This document shows positions 27,748 through 36,335 of a stretch of DNA of 64,000 nt, in pieces. Under the pieces are notes generated by a model. That model was given only the letters and a program-made list of their open reading frames with translations. It ran no database searches and was not told the origin of the DNA. Both the position numbers and the translations under genes were made by a program. Position 1 is the stretch's first letter; each line of letters starts with the position of its first letter. Location: NCBI RefSeq assembly GCF_964340395.1, contig NW_027554292.1, forward strand, positions 62,001 through 126,000, in the 5' to 3' direction. The stretch comes from Glandiceps talaboti (Eukaryota; Hemichordata; Enteropneusta; Spengelidae).

Positions 27748-28834
27748 CTAAATAACGCGCGATGTGTTCCGTCGGGCAGTTACAAGCTGAGACGATGGGC
27801 CTACCAGGAATATTAACCTTATGTATCTTGGGTAGTAAATAAAACACGGCTGTCCTTGGTCGACGGACTATAAGGTTACGTGCTTCCGTTGGTAATTCGC
27901 CAGCGGATATAAAAGCGTTAACAGTATTCATAATTTCGCGTTGCACGTCTTCTGTAGTATCACATTCCAATTCCTGGTAAAAATCCGTGTTTAAGAGTTG
28001 TCTCTCTGCCTCAGCCACATACAGATCTCTATACCATACAACTACTGCTCCGCCTTTATCTGCAGGCTTAATAACAATATCATCGCGCTTTCTAACGGAT
28101 GAAATAGCATCGCGTTCTTCCTTAGTGATGTTACTGAAAGGGAACTTGTTATTAAATTTAATAGTATAAACCTCACGCCTGCAAACATTGATGTAATGGT
28201 CAAGAGTACTATTGCGACCAGCTTGAGGTGTCCAATGTGACTTAACAGGGGGGGGGGCGCCAAACAATCGTTGGTTATTGGTATTATTAACATGAGCTTC
28301 ACCCTGGGTATTATTATCATAATTAGCAAAGTACTCTTTCAAGCGAAGACGACGGAAAAAACTTTCGACATCACGTTTAACATAGAACTCGTTGATATGA
28401 GATTTAATAGGGATGTATGTAAGCCCCCTACTAAGAACATTCCGTTCTGAATCTGATATATTAAGGTCTTCTGGGATGGTGACGACAAGCCGTTTAGATG
28501 TGTTTTGAAGGGGCTGTCGGTCACTATGAGGTTGATAAAACTCACCTCGATCTTCATGATGTCGAGCTTTGGTAAGGGTATCCAGTTTTCCTTCCTTGCA
28601 AGCTAACAAGTTGGTGTGTAATTCACGGTTGAGTTCATGGACCGTTGTCTTAATGGTGTTAAGTTGTCCATGGCTACAGTTGTCCTTAAGTTGTGAACGT
28701 GACTTCATAAGTTGTTGATCAAAATAATCACGTTGTCGTAAGTGGTCCTTGATGGTAGTCCTTATGAGATGACGGGAACACTTATCGAGGTGTCTATCAC
28801 AGGAACGTTGTAACTTTGTAGGGCGACCCAACAA
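27614..28834 (-). pseudogene. Penelope-like element, N-terminal region
   Basis: A 406-codon frame with the N-terminal part of a Penelope-like polyprotein. It has a basic, probably helical N-terminus, then IVIKPADKGGAVVVW, FYLLPKIHK and GRPIVSACNCPTEHIA, which are typical of the region preceding the RT palm. It runs into the next frame near 27,680, so its last 20-30 codons are out-of-frame read-through. A run of nine G (about 28,248-28,256) is a possible slippage site, although the frame is open across it. The start at 28,834 is the first in-frame Met; the mature 5' end is not defined. Confidence 0.88.
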
Positions 28835-28956
28835 ACATGATTTGAACTTCAGTTGAAAACCTACTGGAATGACATGTTTTCGTAAACAATTACCTAAAAA
28901 GTGGATATGGCTGGTGCACCTGGTCTTCCCAAATGTAGCTTTACATTTTTGTAGGT

Positions 28957-29017
28957 TATGTATGTATGTATGTATGTATGTATGTATGTATGTATGTATG
29001 TATGTATGTATGTATGT
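28957..29017. repeat. (TATG)n microsatellite, right of the Penelope-like element
   Basis: About 15 copies of TATG, giving repeated YVCM in translation. The open frame at 28,869-29,099 is only this repeat read through. Confidence 0.97.
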
Positions 29018-29077
29018 GTTTGTTTATTTGCTAGTCTATCTGTCTGTCTGTGTAGTCTGTTCACTTACTATCCTACT

Positions 29078-29122
29078 TACTTACTTACTGACTGACTGAC
29101 TGACTGACTGACTGACTGACTT
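29078..29122. repeat. (ACTT)n/(GACT)n microsatellite
   Basis: A few ACTT units followed by about eight to nine GACT units, directly adjoining TCTG-rich text. Confidence 0.93.
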
Positions 29123-30032
29123 ACTTTTTCTTCAAAAAACTTTCTGTGTTACTGTATAAAATAGCCACAAATGGTAGCTTTAATCTCATAGACACATTAA
29201 AAAGTCATATAGAGCTATTGCCACAATGATCCATTTCAACTTCGGGTTTTACGCAGACGACGTCTTCAAATATCATGGACCTGGGTCTCTTACGTAGTGA
29301 ATCGTGCATTTCAGTTGAATGAACGGAATGTGTTCAACTGTCTCTTGTTTTCCTGGAGAGAGGCGAGAATAAAATCTAGATATGGGTTACCATAATCATA
29401 AAGAGGTTACATTTTCGAAGAATGTTATCCATTGCTGCCTGCGGGATGCGTCTGGAGTTATAGCTACATTTCGCATTGGAAATTGAAGAATAATGAATTA
29501 TATGTATCCATGGATTGCAGTCCCCGAGTCTCACCCTGAAGAAACAGTCTGACATCTTTGAAAAGTGTTACGTCAGGCCAGGCATCTGTCACTTTCAAAA
29601 GATCTTTGAACACTAATAAAATGTATTCGGGCAGTCGTCACGGAGTGCTCATGTCTGCGTAGTATTTCGTAATTTGTTGTTTTCCTTGTCTACAGTCTAA
29701 ATATTGCAATTTTCTGTCTTGAATATATTTCCCCTACCTTTAGATTGTCTTCTAGTATAGAGCGTATATTGATACATCTGTAGTACTAGTAGCAGGATTT
29801 GTATCATTTAGGAAAACACCATTACTAGTATAGTACGTCTCCCATTGCAGAGCACAGGTTTGTGAGTGTTCAAAATATATTGAATAGCGCCCGCACTCGT
29901 TGATAAAGATTATTTAAAATCTTCGCATCTTGCTTGTTTAATAAAAGAAGTGAGATTTAGCCTTGTAAAAATACAAACGTGATAATTGTGAAGTTAGGTT
30001 TATTAATTCAGATATTTGGGATTTTTGTTGTC
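29123..30032. other. Intergenic DNA without a supportable gene
   Basis: Unique sequence with moderate GC variation. No open frame above 60 codons and no recognised RNA or element end. Confidence 0.55.
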
Positions 30033-30241
30033 TTTCATTTAAATCTCTATCACTAAAATGTAAAACCACTCCTCCATGCCAAGCCGTACAGGCCAAAAAT
30101 AGTATTCTTTTTCTTCAGTAATACTTGTGGGGTTTGGCCGGCGAGGGTGAGAATTTCGGTTGGGGTGTGGGGTGTAGTATTTTATGAAATCAATTGAGAG
30201 GAGGGTCAAGTGTTGCTATGACCATTCTTCTATTATCTATT
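30033..30241. repeat. 209-bp dispersed repeat, copy 1 (outside the Polinton-like segment)
   Basis: Starts TTTCATTTAAATCTCTATC and ends ACCATTCTTCTATTATCTATT. It is nearly identical to 32,353-32,562 in the same orientation, with few substitutions and small indels. It contains GC-richer text (GGTTTGGCCGGCGAGGGTGA) unlike its surroundings. No coding potential. It could be a short non-autonomous element or a duplicated edge of an insertion. Confidence 0.93.
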
Positions 30242-31689
30242 CTTTGCATTTATTTTATGATTTTTGGCATGCCACCACTGCCACCACTGCAGTTGTTAGT
30301 TGTGATGTGATGTGAGGAGAGGGTTGGATATTTAACTATCTATTTGTAGTATTTCGAAGGAATTCACATTCTCTATTTCATTATTTTATTCAGATGAGTT
30401 TTCATTTTTGTTGAAAATTTTGGTGATTTACAAGATTTTTCTTCCAATTTTTCGATGAAAGTAAATGTTTCAAGAAATTTACGTTGTCGAAAATAAACTC
30501 TACTTTTGATTTGAACACATGGGATATGGCATTCGCACTGACAGATAACACACACCTTTCTTTTATTCTAACTGTTCTTTTTCTAATCGTAAAATTCAAT
30601 ACTGCAGTGAATGTCCTCATTCAATCTGCTATTTTGCTGTCTGTGTCAAAATATAATAATCTTCTCCGGCGGCGGCGGCGGCTGCAGCGGCGGAGGGAAA
30701 ATCTTTTATTTTTTCCCATAGGGACAAACAGAATGATTTTTATTCGAGAGGTCTCTGACCTCGTACGTGTAAAACTCAGATGACCACCATCATTGATTTT
30801 TCGATCATGACGCCCTCTATCGCGATCTTTCACACTCTCAATACCATAGTCTCTCGTACAATACATGTAGACTATTTGACTCTCATTGACATATGCAATA
30901 GTTTTACAAGACAGTATTATCATTGTAGTACCTACAACAAATCAACTCTCTTATCTGTGTGGGGTCCAAGTTAATGTATATTTAGACATATAAATATATG
31001 AACGACCACACTATAGTTACTGGCTACATTTCACACTTTATACTGTTCAAATTAGAGTAAATGAATACATAAATAATTTAAATCTTCGGCTAGTTTTGCT
31101 TCACAGACAAATACTGTTAGACCTTACATTAAAATGGCAAATACTTACTTACTTCACGCTCTCAAACAAATGCATGCCCCCACCAGAAGTGAACTCGAGA
31201 ATTTTTATAGCCCTTACTCCCAATACTCGACATAGATTTTTCTTTGTGAAAGTAAACAGTATCCCCCTCCCCATTCTGGAGCTGCACAATTGTATTGCAC
31301 ACTACATTAAAATACTACAATGGAAACATTTCTTTACATATAGATGTGGGCTTTGTAAGCGAGGTCTCATATTAGGCTGTGACGTATACTTGGGGAGATA
31401 CTTCCCCTTTAATCTTGGTTTGGAGGAGAAACAACATATCAACATGATCATTCGGGAGGGTGTGTACCCTGTGCAAATATTAAGTCAAAATACTTATAAC
31501 TCACGTAATGCTGAAATTTAATTGTATGAAACTGGAACTATGAGCCTAAAGATCGACGTAAAAAACATCTATAACTTTTTGCCCCCCCCCCCCGGCTAGA
31601 TACATTGACGTCGACTAATTTGGCGGCTTCCACTGTGCACATGTAGACTGTTTACTATAGACCCAGAGTAGTATTATAAATAGGATTTT
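30242..31689. other. Intergenic DNA with a CGG-rich patch
   Basis: There is a CGG/CTG trinucleotide patch at 30,666-30,694 and a run of 12 C at 31,582-31,593. Open frames of 60-141 codons on both strands (the longest plus-strand one at 31,096-31,521) have no recognisable domain and overlap in several frames, so I do not call them genes. Confidence 0.5.
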
Positions 31690-31698
31690 AGGATCACT

Positions 31699-31838
31699 TT
31701 AACGACATCCCCCATATTTCACTTATTATAAAGCAAATTAAGTCTTAAAACTGTATTAAAATTAATTTTAGAACCAGTTTAAACCAGTTTAAAACGACAT
31801 ACCTCTTATTTCACTAGTTTTAAGGCAAATAAAGCATT
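31699..31838. repeat. Pair of diverged direct repeats of about 45 bp
   Basis: 31,699-31,746 (AACGACATCCCCCATATTTC...) and 31,791-31,838 (AACGACATACCTCTTATTTC...) align over their length with several differences. They sit immediately upstream of the first element gene and may be subterminal or promoter repeats. AACCAGTTTAAACCAGTTTA lies between them. Confidence 0.7.
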
Positions 31839-31850
31839 AATATACATCAT

Positions 31851-31911
31851 GCGCTCAATTAAACAAATAAAAGAGATATGTATATACATACAAGTGTAGC
31901 ATAAATTCAAA
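31851..31911 (+). promoter_or_regulatory. Promoter-like block shared with the zinc-finger gene
   Basis: CTCAATTAAA, then AGAGATA, then a GTATATACATA-type TATA box, then the ATG about 30 nt further. The same order occurs upstream of the plus-strand gene at 45,175 (45,111-45,174: CTCAATTAAAGAGATA, then GTATATATACATA). Two plus-strand genes 13 kb apart therefore seem to share an upstream control block. Confidence 0.55.
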
Positions 31912-32376
31912 ATGTCAAACGAACAAAGTCAAAATTCAATCATTTTCGAAGACGACACAATTGAATCAAGTTCACTTAGTCCTCTTAGTTCACACTCTCT
32001 GCTTGATCCTGCTATTGCTAATCCTTCAGAGAATGGTGAGGATTTATTATTAGATATTTTAAATGAAAAAAGAAAGATCCAAGAAATTCCTACAATCAAA
32101 TGGAGAGAAGTTCCAACAGAAAAACCATTTTTGATTACTCGATATCAGGAAATCCGTTCTTATTACGGTCCTGGATTATGGATTTGTCTTAATAATCCAA
32201 TAACTCTTAACGAACTTTATTATACTTACGCTCCTAACAGAATGATAGATGAGATTATTACAAATAAACTCCCATTAATAGTTGTTTCATGTGGATTAAA
32301 AAAATCTACGAGAAATCCAAATAATTCGTATTTTAATTATACTCTAATGGATTTTCATTTAAATCTCTATCACTAA
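31912..32376 (+). CDS. Element protein of unknown function (possible OB-fold-like)
   Basis: 154 codons from a good ATG. The N-terminal 60 residues are Ser/Asp/Glu-rich and probably disordered. The rest (about 65-150) holds a compact segment with KPFLITRYQEIRSYYGPGL and KLPLIVVSCGLK. The strand-rich pattern with a Tyr-Gly turn faintly recalls single-stranded-DNA-binding OB folds seen in virus-like elements, but I cannot confirm this. The last residues (DFHLNLYH) are encoded by the inserted 209-bp repeat that begins at 32,353, so the natural C-terminus is probably lost. It is the left-most gene of the element and is read towards its centre. Confidence 0.6.
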   Translation: MSNEQSQNSIIFEDDTIESSSLSPLSSHSLLDPAIANPSENGEDLLLDILNEKRKIQEIPTIKWREVPTEKPFLITRYQEIRSYYGPGLWICLNNPITLNELYYTYAPNRMIDEIITNKLPLIVVSCGLKKSTRNPNNSYFNYTLMDFHLNLYH

Positions 32377-32562
32377 AATGTAAAACCACTCCTCCATGCC
32401 AAGCCGTATAGGCAAATAAAAGTATTCTTTTTCTTCAGTAATACTTGTGGGGTTTGGCCGGCGAGGGTGAGAATTTTGGTTGGGGGTGTGGGGTGTAGTA
32501 TTTTATGAAATCAATTGAGAGGAGGGTCAAATGTTGCTATGACCATTCTTCTATTATCTATT
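32353..32562. repeat. 209-bp dispersed repeat, copy 2 (inside the Polinton-like segment)
   Basis: Nearly identical to 30,033-30,241 in the same orientation. It begins inside the last codons of the preceding gene and supplies its stop codon, so its arrival altered that gene. It differs from copy 1 by a handful of changes (for example TATAGGCAAATAAAAG versus ACAGGCCAAAAATAG). Confidence 0.93.
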
Positions 32563-32648
32563 GATGTAGTAAAACAAAAATTAATGGAAAAAAATGTTAA
32601 ATAACAGTTAAACAATAATTAAATAATAGTTATATCATAATTTATTGA

Positions 32649-33322
32649 TCATTCTCTCACCTGGTTAAATATTAATTTTTTTGATTTATTTAACTTCAGT
32701 TTTAAAAAGATTTGACGCCATCGTAAACGCCACCAACTAAATCTCACTATCTCTAGATATTCTGCATTTGATTCTGCGAAAATGCTTCCATTTTCAACTC
32801 TGGTATTAGTGCAGCTTCCTGATATTCTCCTAAATATAATAGAATTGCTTTTATAACTACGCTAAAGTTGAGTGATCGATATCGTGTTGGATCTATATAA
32901 ACTTCATCAATTGATGAAAATATTATAGTAACAGTTCTTAAAAGATAATAATTTAGTTTATATTTTTTTAAAACTTTTTAAATATGGTTTTTAGGGTTAT
33001 AGATGCTTCGACTTTTTTGTTTTCTTTGACCATGTTCAAAGTTTCCATCTAAAGATTCATCTAAAGATTTATCTAAAGGTTTGTTTAATGAATTACAGCA
33101 GTCAAAACAGTGAAACCTTCCATAGATCTTACCACAAATGTTTTTACAAATATCATCATGAGGTATATTGAATTTTCTACATATGTTACAATGTATGATG
33201 TTATACCATTTTTTTTTGTTTATTTTTTTGTTCATTAAATCACAACAAAGTGTACTGAAAATGTTAGTACGATCACTGGCTACAGTTGCTACACGATTTC
33301 GTTTATATAATTGACATTCCAT
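32649..33322 (-). pseudogene. Cys-rich element protein, broken
   Basis: The first part (114 codons to the stop at 32,978) has clustered Cys pairs: CNICRKFNIPHDDICKNIC, then CFDCC. This looks like a zinc-binding module. After the TAA the same frame continues with plausible protein (LLRTVTIIFSSIDEVYIDPT and SLNFSVVIKAILLYLGEYQE) to about 32,800. A further frame then carries AEYLEIVRFSWWRLRWRQIF to a TGA at 32,649. I read this as one gene with one in-frame stop and one frameshift. The function is not recognised. It is 27 nt from the AT-rich tract upstream of it and 87 nt from the inserted repeat downstream. Confidence 0.55.
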
Positions 33323-33325
33323 TAT

Positions 33326-33385
33326 ATAGTTAGTTTATTAGTTTATTAGTTTATTAGTTTATTATATTATATTATATTATATTTT
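33326..33385. repeat. (TAGTTTAT)n / (ATATT)n tract
   Basis: Four to five copies of an 8-9-bp unit TTAGTTTAT followed by TATAT repeats, overlapping the 3' end of the next minus-strand gene. Probably intergenic spacer expansion. Confidence 0.85.
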
Positions 33386-33803
33386 TTTTGTTAAATAAAC
33401 TAATAATATTCCACCACCAGCTAATATATAACTTCATATCATCAGAAGGTTGATAATAGTCACTAAATTCGGGTTCATTTTCAAGACTTGTGAGTGTACT
33501 CTCCGGATGAAATTCAAGATATAAATTTAAGTTTTGATCAGTCAGAACCAGATTTTGTCTCGCATGAACATCTAAATGTTTTTGTTTCGCTATAAAATCT
33601 AGTACTTTTTGCCTATGTTCCAACCATACTTCTCGATCTTTATTGAAATTCTCCAAAGCTAAATCATGTCTCTTTAATTCTTTTTCATGTTCTTCTTTCA
33701 TATCGACGCCGCCTGAAGCTGCCTTAGCTACATAACTACCACCAACAAAGGCAGTTGCATTTAAAATAGCTCCACCAACTATCATCGCAACAGCTGCACC
33801 CAT
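33372..33803 (-). CDS. Conserved Polinton-type protein with hydrophobic N-terminus and charged helix
   Basis: 143 codons, intact. Residues 1-30 (MGAAVAMIVGGAILNATAFV...) form a glycine-rich hydrophobic, probably membrane-inserting segment. Residues 35-85 are a charged helix (EEHEKELKRHDLALENFNKD, then REVWLEHRQKVLDFI). The C-terminal third has FSDYYQPSDDMK. I recognise this architecture from small proteins repeated in animal Polinton-type elements; no biochemical role is assigned there as far as I know. The start is supported by a palindromic TATATA box at 33,809-33,824, six bases upstream. It lies 92 nt downstream of the next minus-strand gene. Confidence 0.75.
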   Translation of the reverse strand: MGAAVAMIVGGAILNATAFVGGSYVAKAASGGVDMKEEHEKELKRHDLALENFNKDREVWLEHRQKVLDFIAKQKHLDVHARQNLVLTDQNLNLYLEFHPESTLTSLENEPEFSDYYQPSDDMKLYISWWWNIISLFNKKNII

Positions 33804-33808
33804 TATGT

Positions 33809-33824
33809 ATAGTATATATACTAT
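33809..33824. promoter_or_regulatory. Palindromic TATA-type promoter box
   Basis: ATAGTATATATACTAT is a perfect 16-nt palindrome, immediately upstream of the ATG at 33,803. The same motif, extended to 20 nt, lies upstream of the integrase at 41,958-41,977. Confidence 0.6.
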
Positions 33825-33895
33825 TAAGATATATTATATTAAATTATATTACATTTCTTTTTAATATTCTTTTTTAATATCCTTTATATTCTTTT

Positions 33896-34138
33896 TTAAT
33901 ATCCTTTATAAGGATCAACTGGTAACATATTTCTTTGTTCCAACAGATCTTTCTCTAATACTGCTCCACTCACAGCTATTGCGAGAGAAGCAAACTTTTT
34001 GAATGAAGTACTTGTTTTAGGACTGTCTGGAGCCATCTTTATAGTCTTGTCAAGTATAAAACTATTAGTTATTGTTAAAGCAGATAAAACTGCACCATCA
34101 TATAGACCATTCACGATTAGTTTAGTATAGTCTGTCAT
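33896..34138 (-). CDS. Small conserved Polinton-type membrane protein
   Basis: 80 codons, intact. It has two hydrophobic stretches (about 8-26, VNGLYDGAVLSALTITNSF; about 48-62, FASLAIAVSGAVLEKDLL) separated by a Lys/Pro/Ser-rich loop, and it ends MLPVDPYKGY. Such short two-helix proteins recur beside the capsid genes of Polinton-type elements; the role is unknown and a virion membrane or capsid-lining protein is only a guess. ATATATATATACAATATACA lies directly upstream of the ATG. It sits between two other small membrane-associated genes, all on the minus strand. Confidence 0.7.
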   Translation of the reverse strand: MTDYTKLIVNGLYDGAVLSALTITNSFILDKTIKMAPDSPKTSTSFKKFASLAIAVSGAVLEKDLLEQRNMLPVDPYKGY

Positions 34139-34187
34139 TGTATATTGTATATATATATATAAAAAATCAAATAATTAATGTTCCATA

Positions 34188-34625
34188 TTATTCCATTTCA
34201 AATAGAGCTTGCGGAGCTTTATTTTTAACTGGTTCTAATGTTGTTAATTGTTTAGACTCTGATGACGACTTGATGCTTGCGATATCACTTGATTGTAAAA
34301 ACCATTGTCTTTTATAATATGAACCAGCTGCCCCAATTACTAATGAACCAAGAGTTAATAAAACCATAGTATTAGTACTATTAAATTGCGAGCTTTTATT
34401 GTCTGACTCAGTTGCCTTAGTTGCCTCTATTGATTCCATTGATTTGGCGCTATCGACTAACGGTACTATTGTTTTTGATTTTTTTCGTTTTTTTGCTACA
34501 GCTGAAATTACTGCTAATTTTTTTCCCCATGCAACTCTACCTGGATTTTTAGTTTTACTGTTTGTAGTAACAGTCTCTACTTGAGTTTCTACTTTGGGTT
34601 GTGTTACACTTTCTGTATCACTCAT
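34188..34625 (-). CDS. Basic, single-span element protein with KNPGRVAWGKKLA motif
   Basis: 145 codons, intact. N-terminal 25 residues are Thr/Val/Glu-rich. Then KNPGRVAWGKKLAVISAVAK and KKRKKSK form a strongly basic patch (about 27-52), and a Ser/Glu-rich linker follows. A likely transmembrane helix lies at about 85-103 (TMVLLTLGSLVIGAAGSYY), followed by a polar C-terminus. The basic RVAxGKKLA-type patch resembles small proteins common in this element class and could bind DNA at a membrane or capsid, which is inference. Only 3 nt separate its start from the stop of the next minus-strand gene upstream, so packing is very tight. Confidence 0.7.
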   Translation of the reverse strand: MSDTESVTQPKVETQVETVTTNSKTKNPGRVAWGKKLAVISAVAKKRKKSKTIVPLVDSAKSMESIEATKATESDNKSSQFNSTNTMVLLTLGSLVIGAAGSYYKRQWFLQSSDIASIKSSSESKQLTTLEPVKNKAPQALFEME

Positions 34626-34628
34626 TTT

Positions 34629-35009
34629 TTACACTAATATATATATAATAAGTATATAATACAAAATATTTAAAATATTTGTCTTTTCAAGTCTTTTCAA
34701 ATTATTTTTTTCAATATCTTGAGAAAGTTCTTTAACAAGTTCACATACATGTTGTCTCAAGTCATTCAAGTCATTCAAGTCATTACTCAAGTCATTCAAG
34801 TCATTACTCAAGTCTTTCAAGTCATTACTCAAGTTACTTTTCTTGAGACAAGGGTAAAGAGTATATGTTTTAGACTCATGATTATATCTTAAAACAAAAT
34901 CTTTATTATTATGTTGTTCGGATAAATTTGTTGCGTTAATATCTCTGAGATCATTAAGTGCATATCCTAGAGGTGTGTAAGAATTTCCTAGATTTGATGG
35001 TGATGTCAT
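34629..35009 (-). CDS. Fibre-like protein with LNDLRDINATNL N-terminus and NDLNDLS repeats
   Basis: 126 codons, intact. Residues 1-50 (PLGYALNDLRDINATNL, then KDFVLRYNHESKTYTLYP) resemble the short 'LxDLxDV...VLxYN' modules found at the N-termini of virion fibre and tail proteins. They match the N-terminus of the gene ending at 44,324 almost exactly, at the DNA level too (34,888-34,976 versus 44,200-44,288). Residues 58-80 are tandem SNDLNDL repeats. The C-terminal part (CELVKELSQDIEKNN) matches the C-terminal part of the neighbouring gene at 35,105-35,788. The protein thus looks like a chimera of two element genes. The tail is hydrophobic (ILNILYYILIIYILV) and may be out-of-family read-through. 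Confidence 0.65.
   Translation of the reverse strand: MTSPSNLGNSYTPLGYALNDLRDINATNLSEQHNNKDFVLRYNHESKTYTLYPCLKKSNLSNDLKDLSNDLNDLSNDLNDLNDLRQHVCELVKELSQDIEKNNLKRLEKTNILNILYYILIIYILV
34755..34835. repeat. CAAGTCATT-type tandem repeats inside a gene
   Basis: Repeats of TCAAGTCATT, with TACTCAAGTC interspersed, encode the NDL repeats on the minus strand. A related expansion (CAAGTTCTTGAT) lies in the next gene at about 35,160-35,240. Confidence 0.85.
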
Positions 35010-35104
35010 ATTGTATTTCGTATATATATATTATATATTTAATACAAAATATTTAAAATATTTACCTTTTCAAGTCTTTTCAAGTCTTTTCAAGTATTTT
35101 TAAA

Positions 35105-35788
35105 TTACTTTGATTTTTTGAAACTCTTTTCAACTAAGTCAAGTTCCAAGTTGTTTTCAATATCTTGATCAAGTTCTTGATTAAGTTCTTGATCAAGTTC
35201 TATAGCAAGTTCTTTAACAAGTTCTTGATCAAGTTGACTCAAGTCATTAAAGTCATTCAAGTTATTTTTTTCAATTTGACTATTCAAGTTATTCAAGTCA
35301 CTTTTCTTGGGGCATGTGTGAACAGTGTGTGTTGCAAAGTTAATATTATTTGAAATGGTGAGACCACCACTTGTCAATGCCAAAAGAGGACCATAACTGT
35401 ATGCTAACTTTCCAGTAGGTTGTTTGAATTGATTTGTAACAAGAAAATTGTTTTTCAAGTCGTCACTTAATTTATTCACATTATGTACTGGAAGCACAAG
35501 TCCTACTATTTTACTAATCCCAAATAAAACTCCATTTACAATGTTGTCACTTATGAGAGAACTGTAAGTGCTTTCATATATCTTATAATATTTTTATATT
35601 TCTTTATCGCTCGCTTTTTCAATATATTCGAGAGTGAAATTTTTCCCTAAGAAAGCTTTTGATTGTCCAGCAGCAATGATACAAAGTAATCTTTCTCTGT
35701 ACTTAACTATTGGAGACACTTGTTCTGATGTTACTGTTGTTGGTATTGATTCAACTGGCTGTAAAATTTCTGCCAACGACTGTTCCAT
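35105..35788 (-). pseudogene. Conserved Polinton-type protein, split by one in-frame TAA
   Basis: An open frame of 64 codons (ATG at 35,788) ends at a TAA (35,594-35,596). The same frame continues for another 163 codons to 35,105. The first part has VKYRERLLCIIAAG, then FLGKNFTLEYIEKASDKEI, a motif I recognise from small proteins repeated across animal Polinton elements. Just after the stop the text is still protein-like (KYYKIYESTYSSLISDN, then NGVLFGISKIVGLVLPV). The GTG-started frame from 35,497 is only the downstream part of this gene. The C-terminal half is Asn/Leu/Glu-rich, probably coiled coil, expanded by CAAGTTCTTGAT repeats. The function is unknown. ATATATATAAGATAAA precedes the ATG. 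Confidence 0.75.
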
Positions 35789-35882
35789 TTTATCTTATAT
35801 ATATGTATTAAATATTTTATTTTTAAAAAATAGTATATGACACCGAACTGAATAAATAGCCATAAAATATCATTGATTAACA

Positions 35883-36272
35883 TTATACTAGATCTATACT
35901 ATATGGTTGTCTTAAACGAAATACTAATTTACTATAAGGAGTATATTTTAATTGTTTTATATATTCACTAATTTCTTCCTTATTTAATTCCATCCCATAG
36001 TTTTCAATTATTTCTTTCACATCATTTTTACTCGGTGTGTAATACAGAACGAGCATACCGATGTTTTCTCGAAATGTCTTAGCGATACTCGTAAATTGTT
36101 GCGTAAGTACCCATACGCTAATATTATCATGACGAGCTTAAAATATTGACACGAGATTTGACATCCTTCGTGAAAGCGCAGTCGTTTGTAATAGTTCCAT
36201 AACGAACTCTGTTTTACCCGAACATGTCGGTGCACTAATAAGCATATTGAAAGGAGGGTCAAGCCAGATCAT
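35883..36272 (-). pseudogene. Packaging ATPase (FtsK/A32-like), internally deleted
   Basis: A single minus-strand frame of about 130 codons with one internal TAA (36,138-36,140). The N-terminal part has FNMLISAPTCSGKTEFVMEL, a Walker A of the APTxSGKT type known from the genome-packaging ATPases of Polintons and related viruses. After the stop come DNISVWVLTQQFTSIAKTF, then LVLYYTPSK, which match the sensor/C-terminal part of that family. The distance between Walker A and the TQQ motif is only about 35 codons; family members need room there for Walker B (hydrophobics plus DD/DE), which is not visible. I infer an internal deletion of several tens of codons that kept the frame. It should be non-functional. 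It sits directly downstream of the capsid gene, as usual for this element class. Confidence 0.75.
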
Positions 36273-36289
36273 TTTCGAGTATTCTATAC

Positions 36290-36335
36290 TATCAATAATG
36301 TTAATAATGTTAATAATGTTATTAATGTTAATAAA
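36290..36335. repeat. AATAATGTT tandem repeat
   Basis: About four copies of a 9-bp unit between the capsid-gene stop and the ATPase remnant. Confidence 0.85.

Larger units (their letters stand above)
26020..28870 (-). mobile_element. Penelope-like retroelement (decayed)
   Basis: A minus-strand retroelement. Its reading frames in order encode an N-terminal Penelope-type region, a reverse transcriptase and a C-terminal GIY-YIG endonuclease. That RT plus GIY-YIG order is the hallmark of endonuclease-bearing Penelope-like elements. At least three frame changes (about 27,680, 26,620 and 26,505) break the single ORF, so this copy should be inactive. (TATG)n tracts lie close to both ends. No long terminal repeats were recognised, but a possible hammerhead-like remnant lies beyond the 3' end. 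Exact termini are uncertain. Confidence 0.9.

Noticed and set aside
28869-29099. 76-codon frame with repeated YVCM
   Set aside because: Pure read-through of the (TATG)n microsatellite.
30373-30923. Overlapping frames on both strands around the CGG patch
   Set aside because: Mutually overlapping on both strands, low complexity (R-runs from CGG) and no recognised protein.
31096-31521. 141-codon plus-strand frame
   Set aside because: Longest frame in the intergenic stretch, but it shows no domain or repeat structure and I could not link it to the element. It may be chance.
36017-36262. 81-codon minus frame over the ATPase remnant
   Set aside because: Shadow; the Walker A and TQQ motifs are in a different frame.
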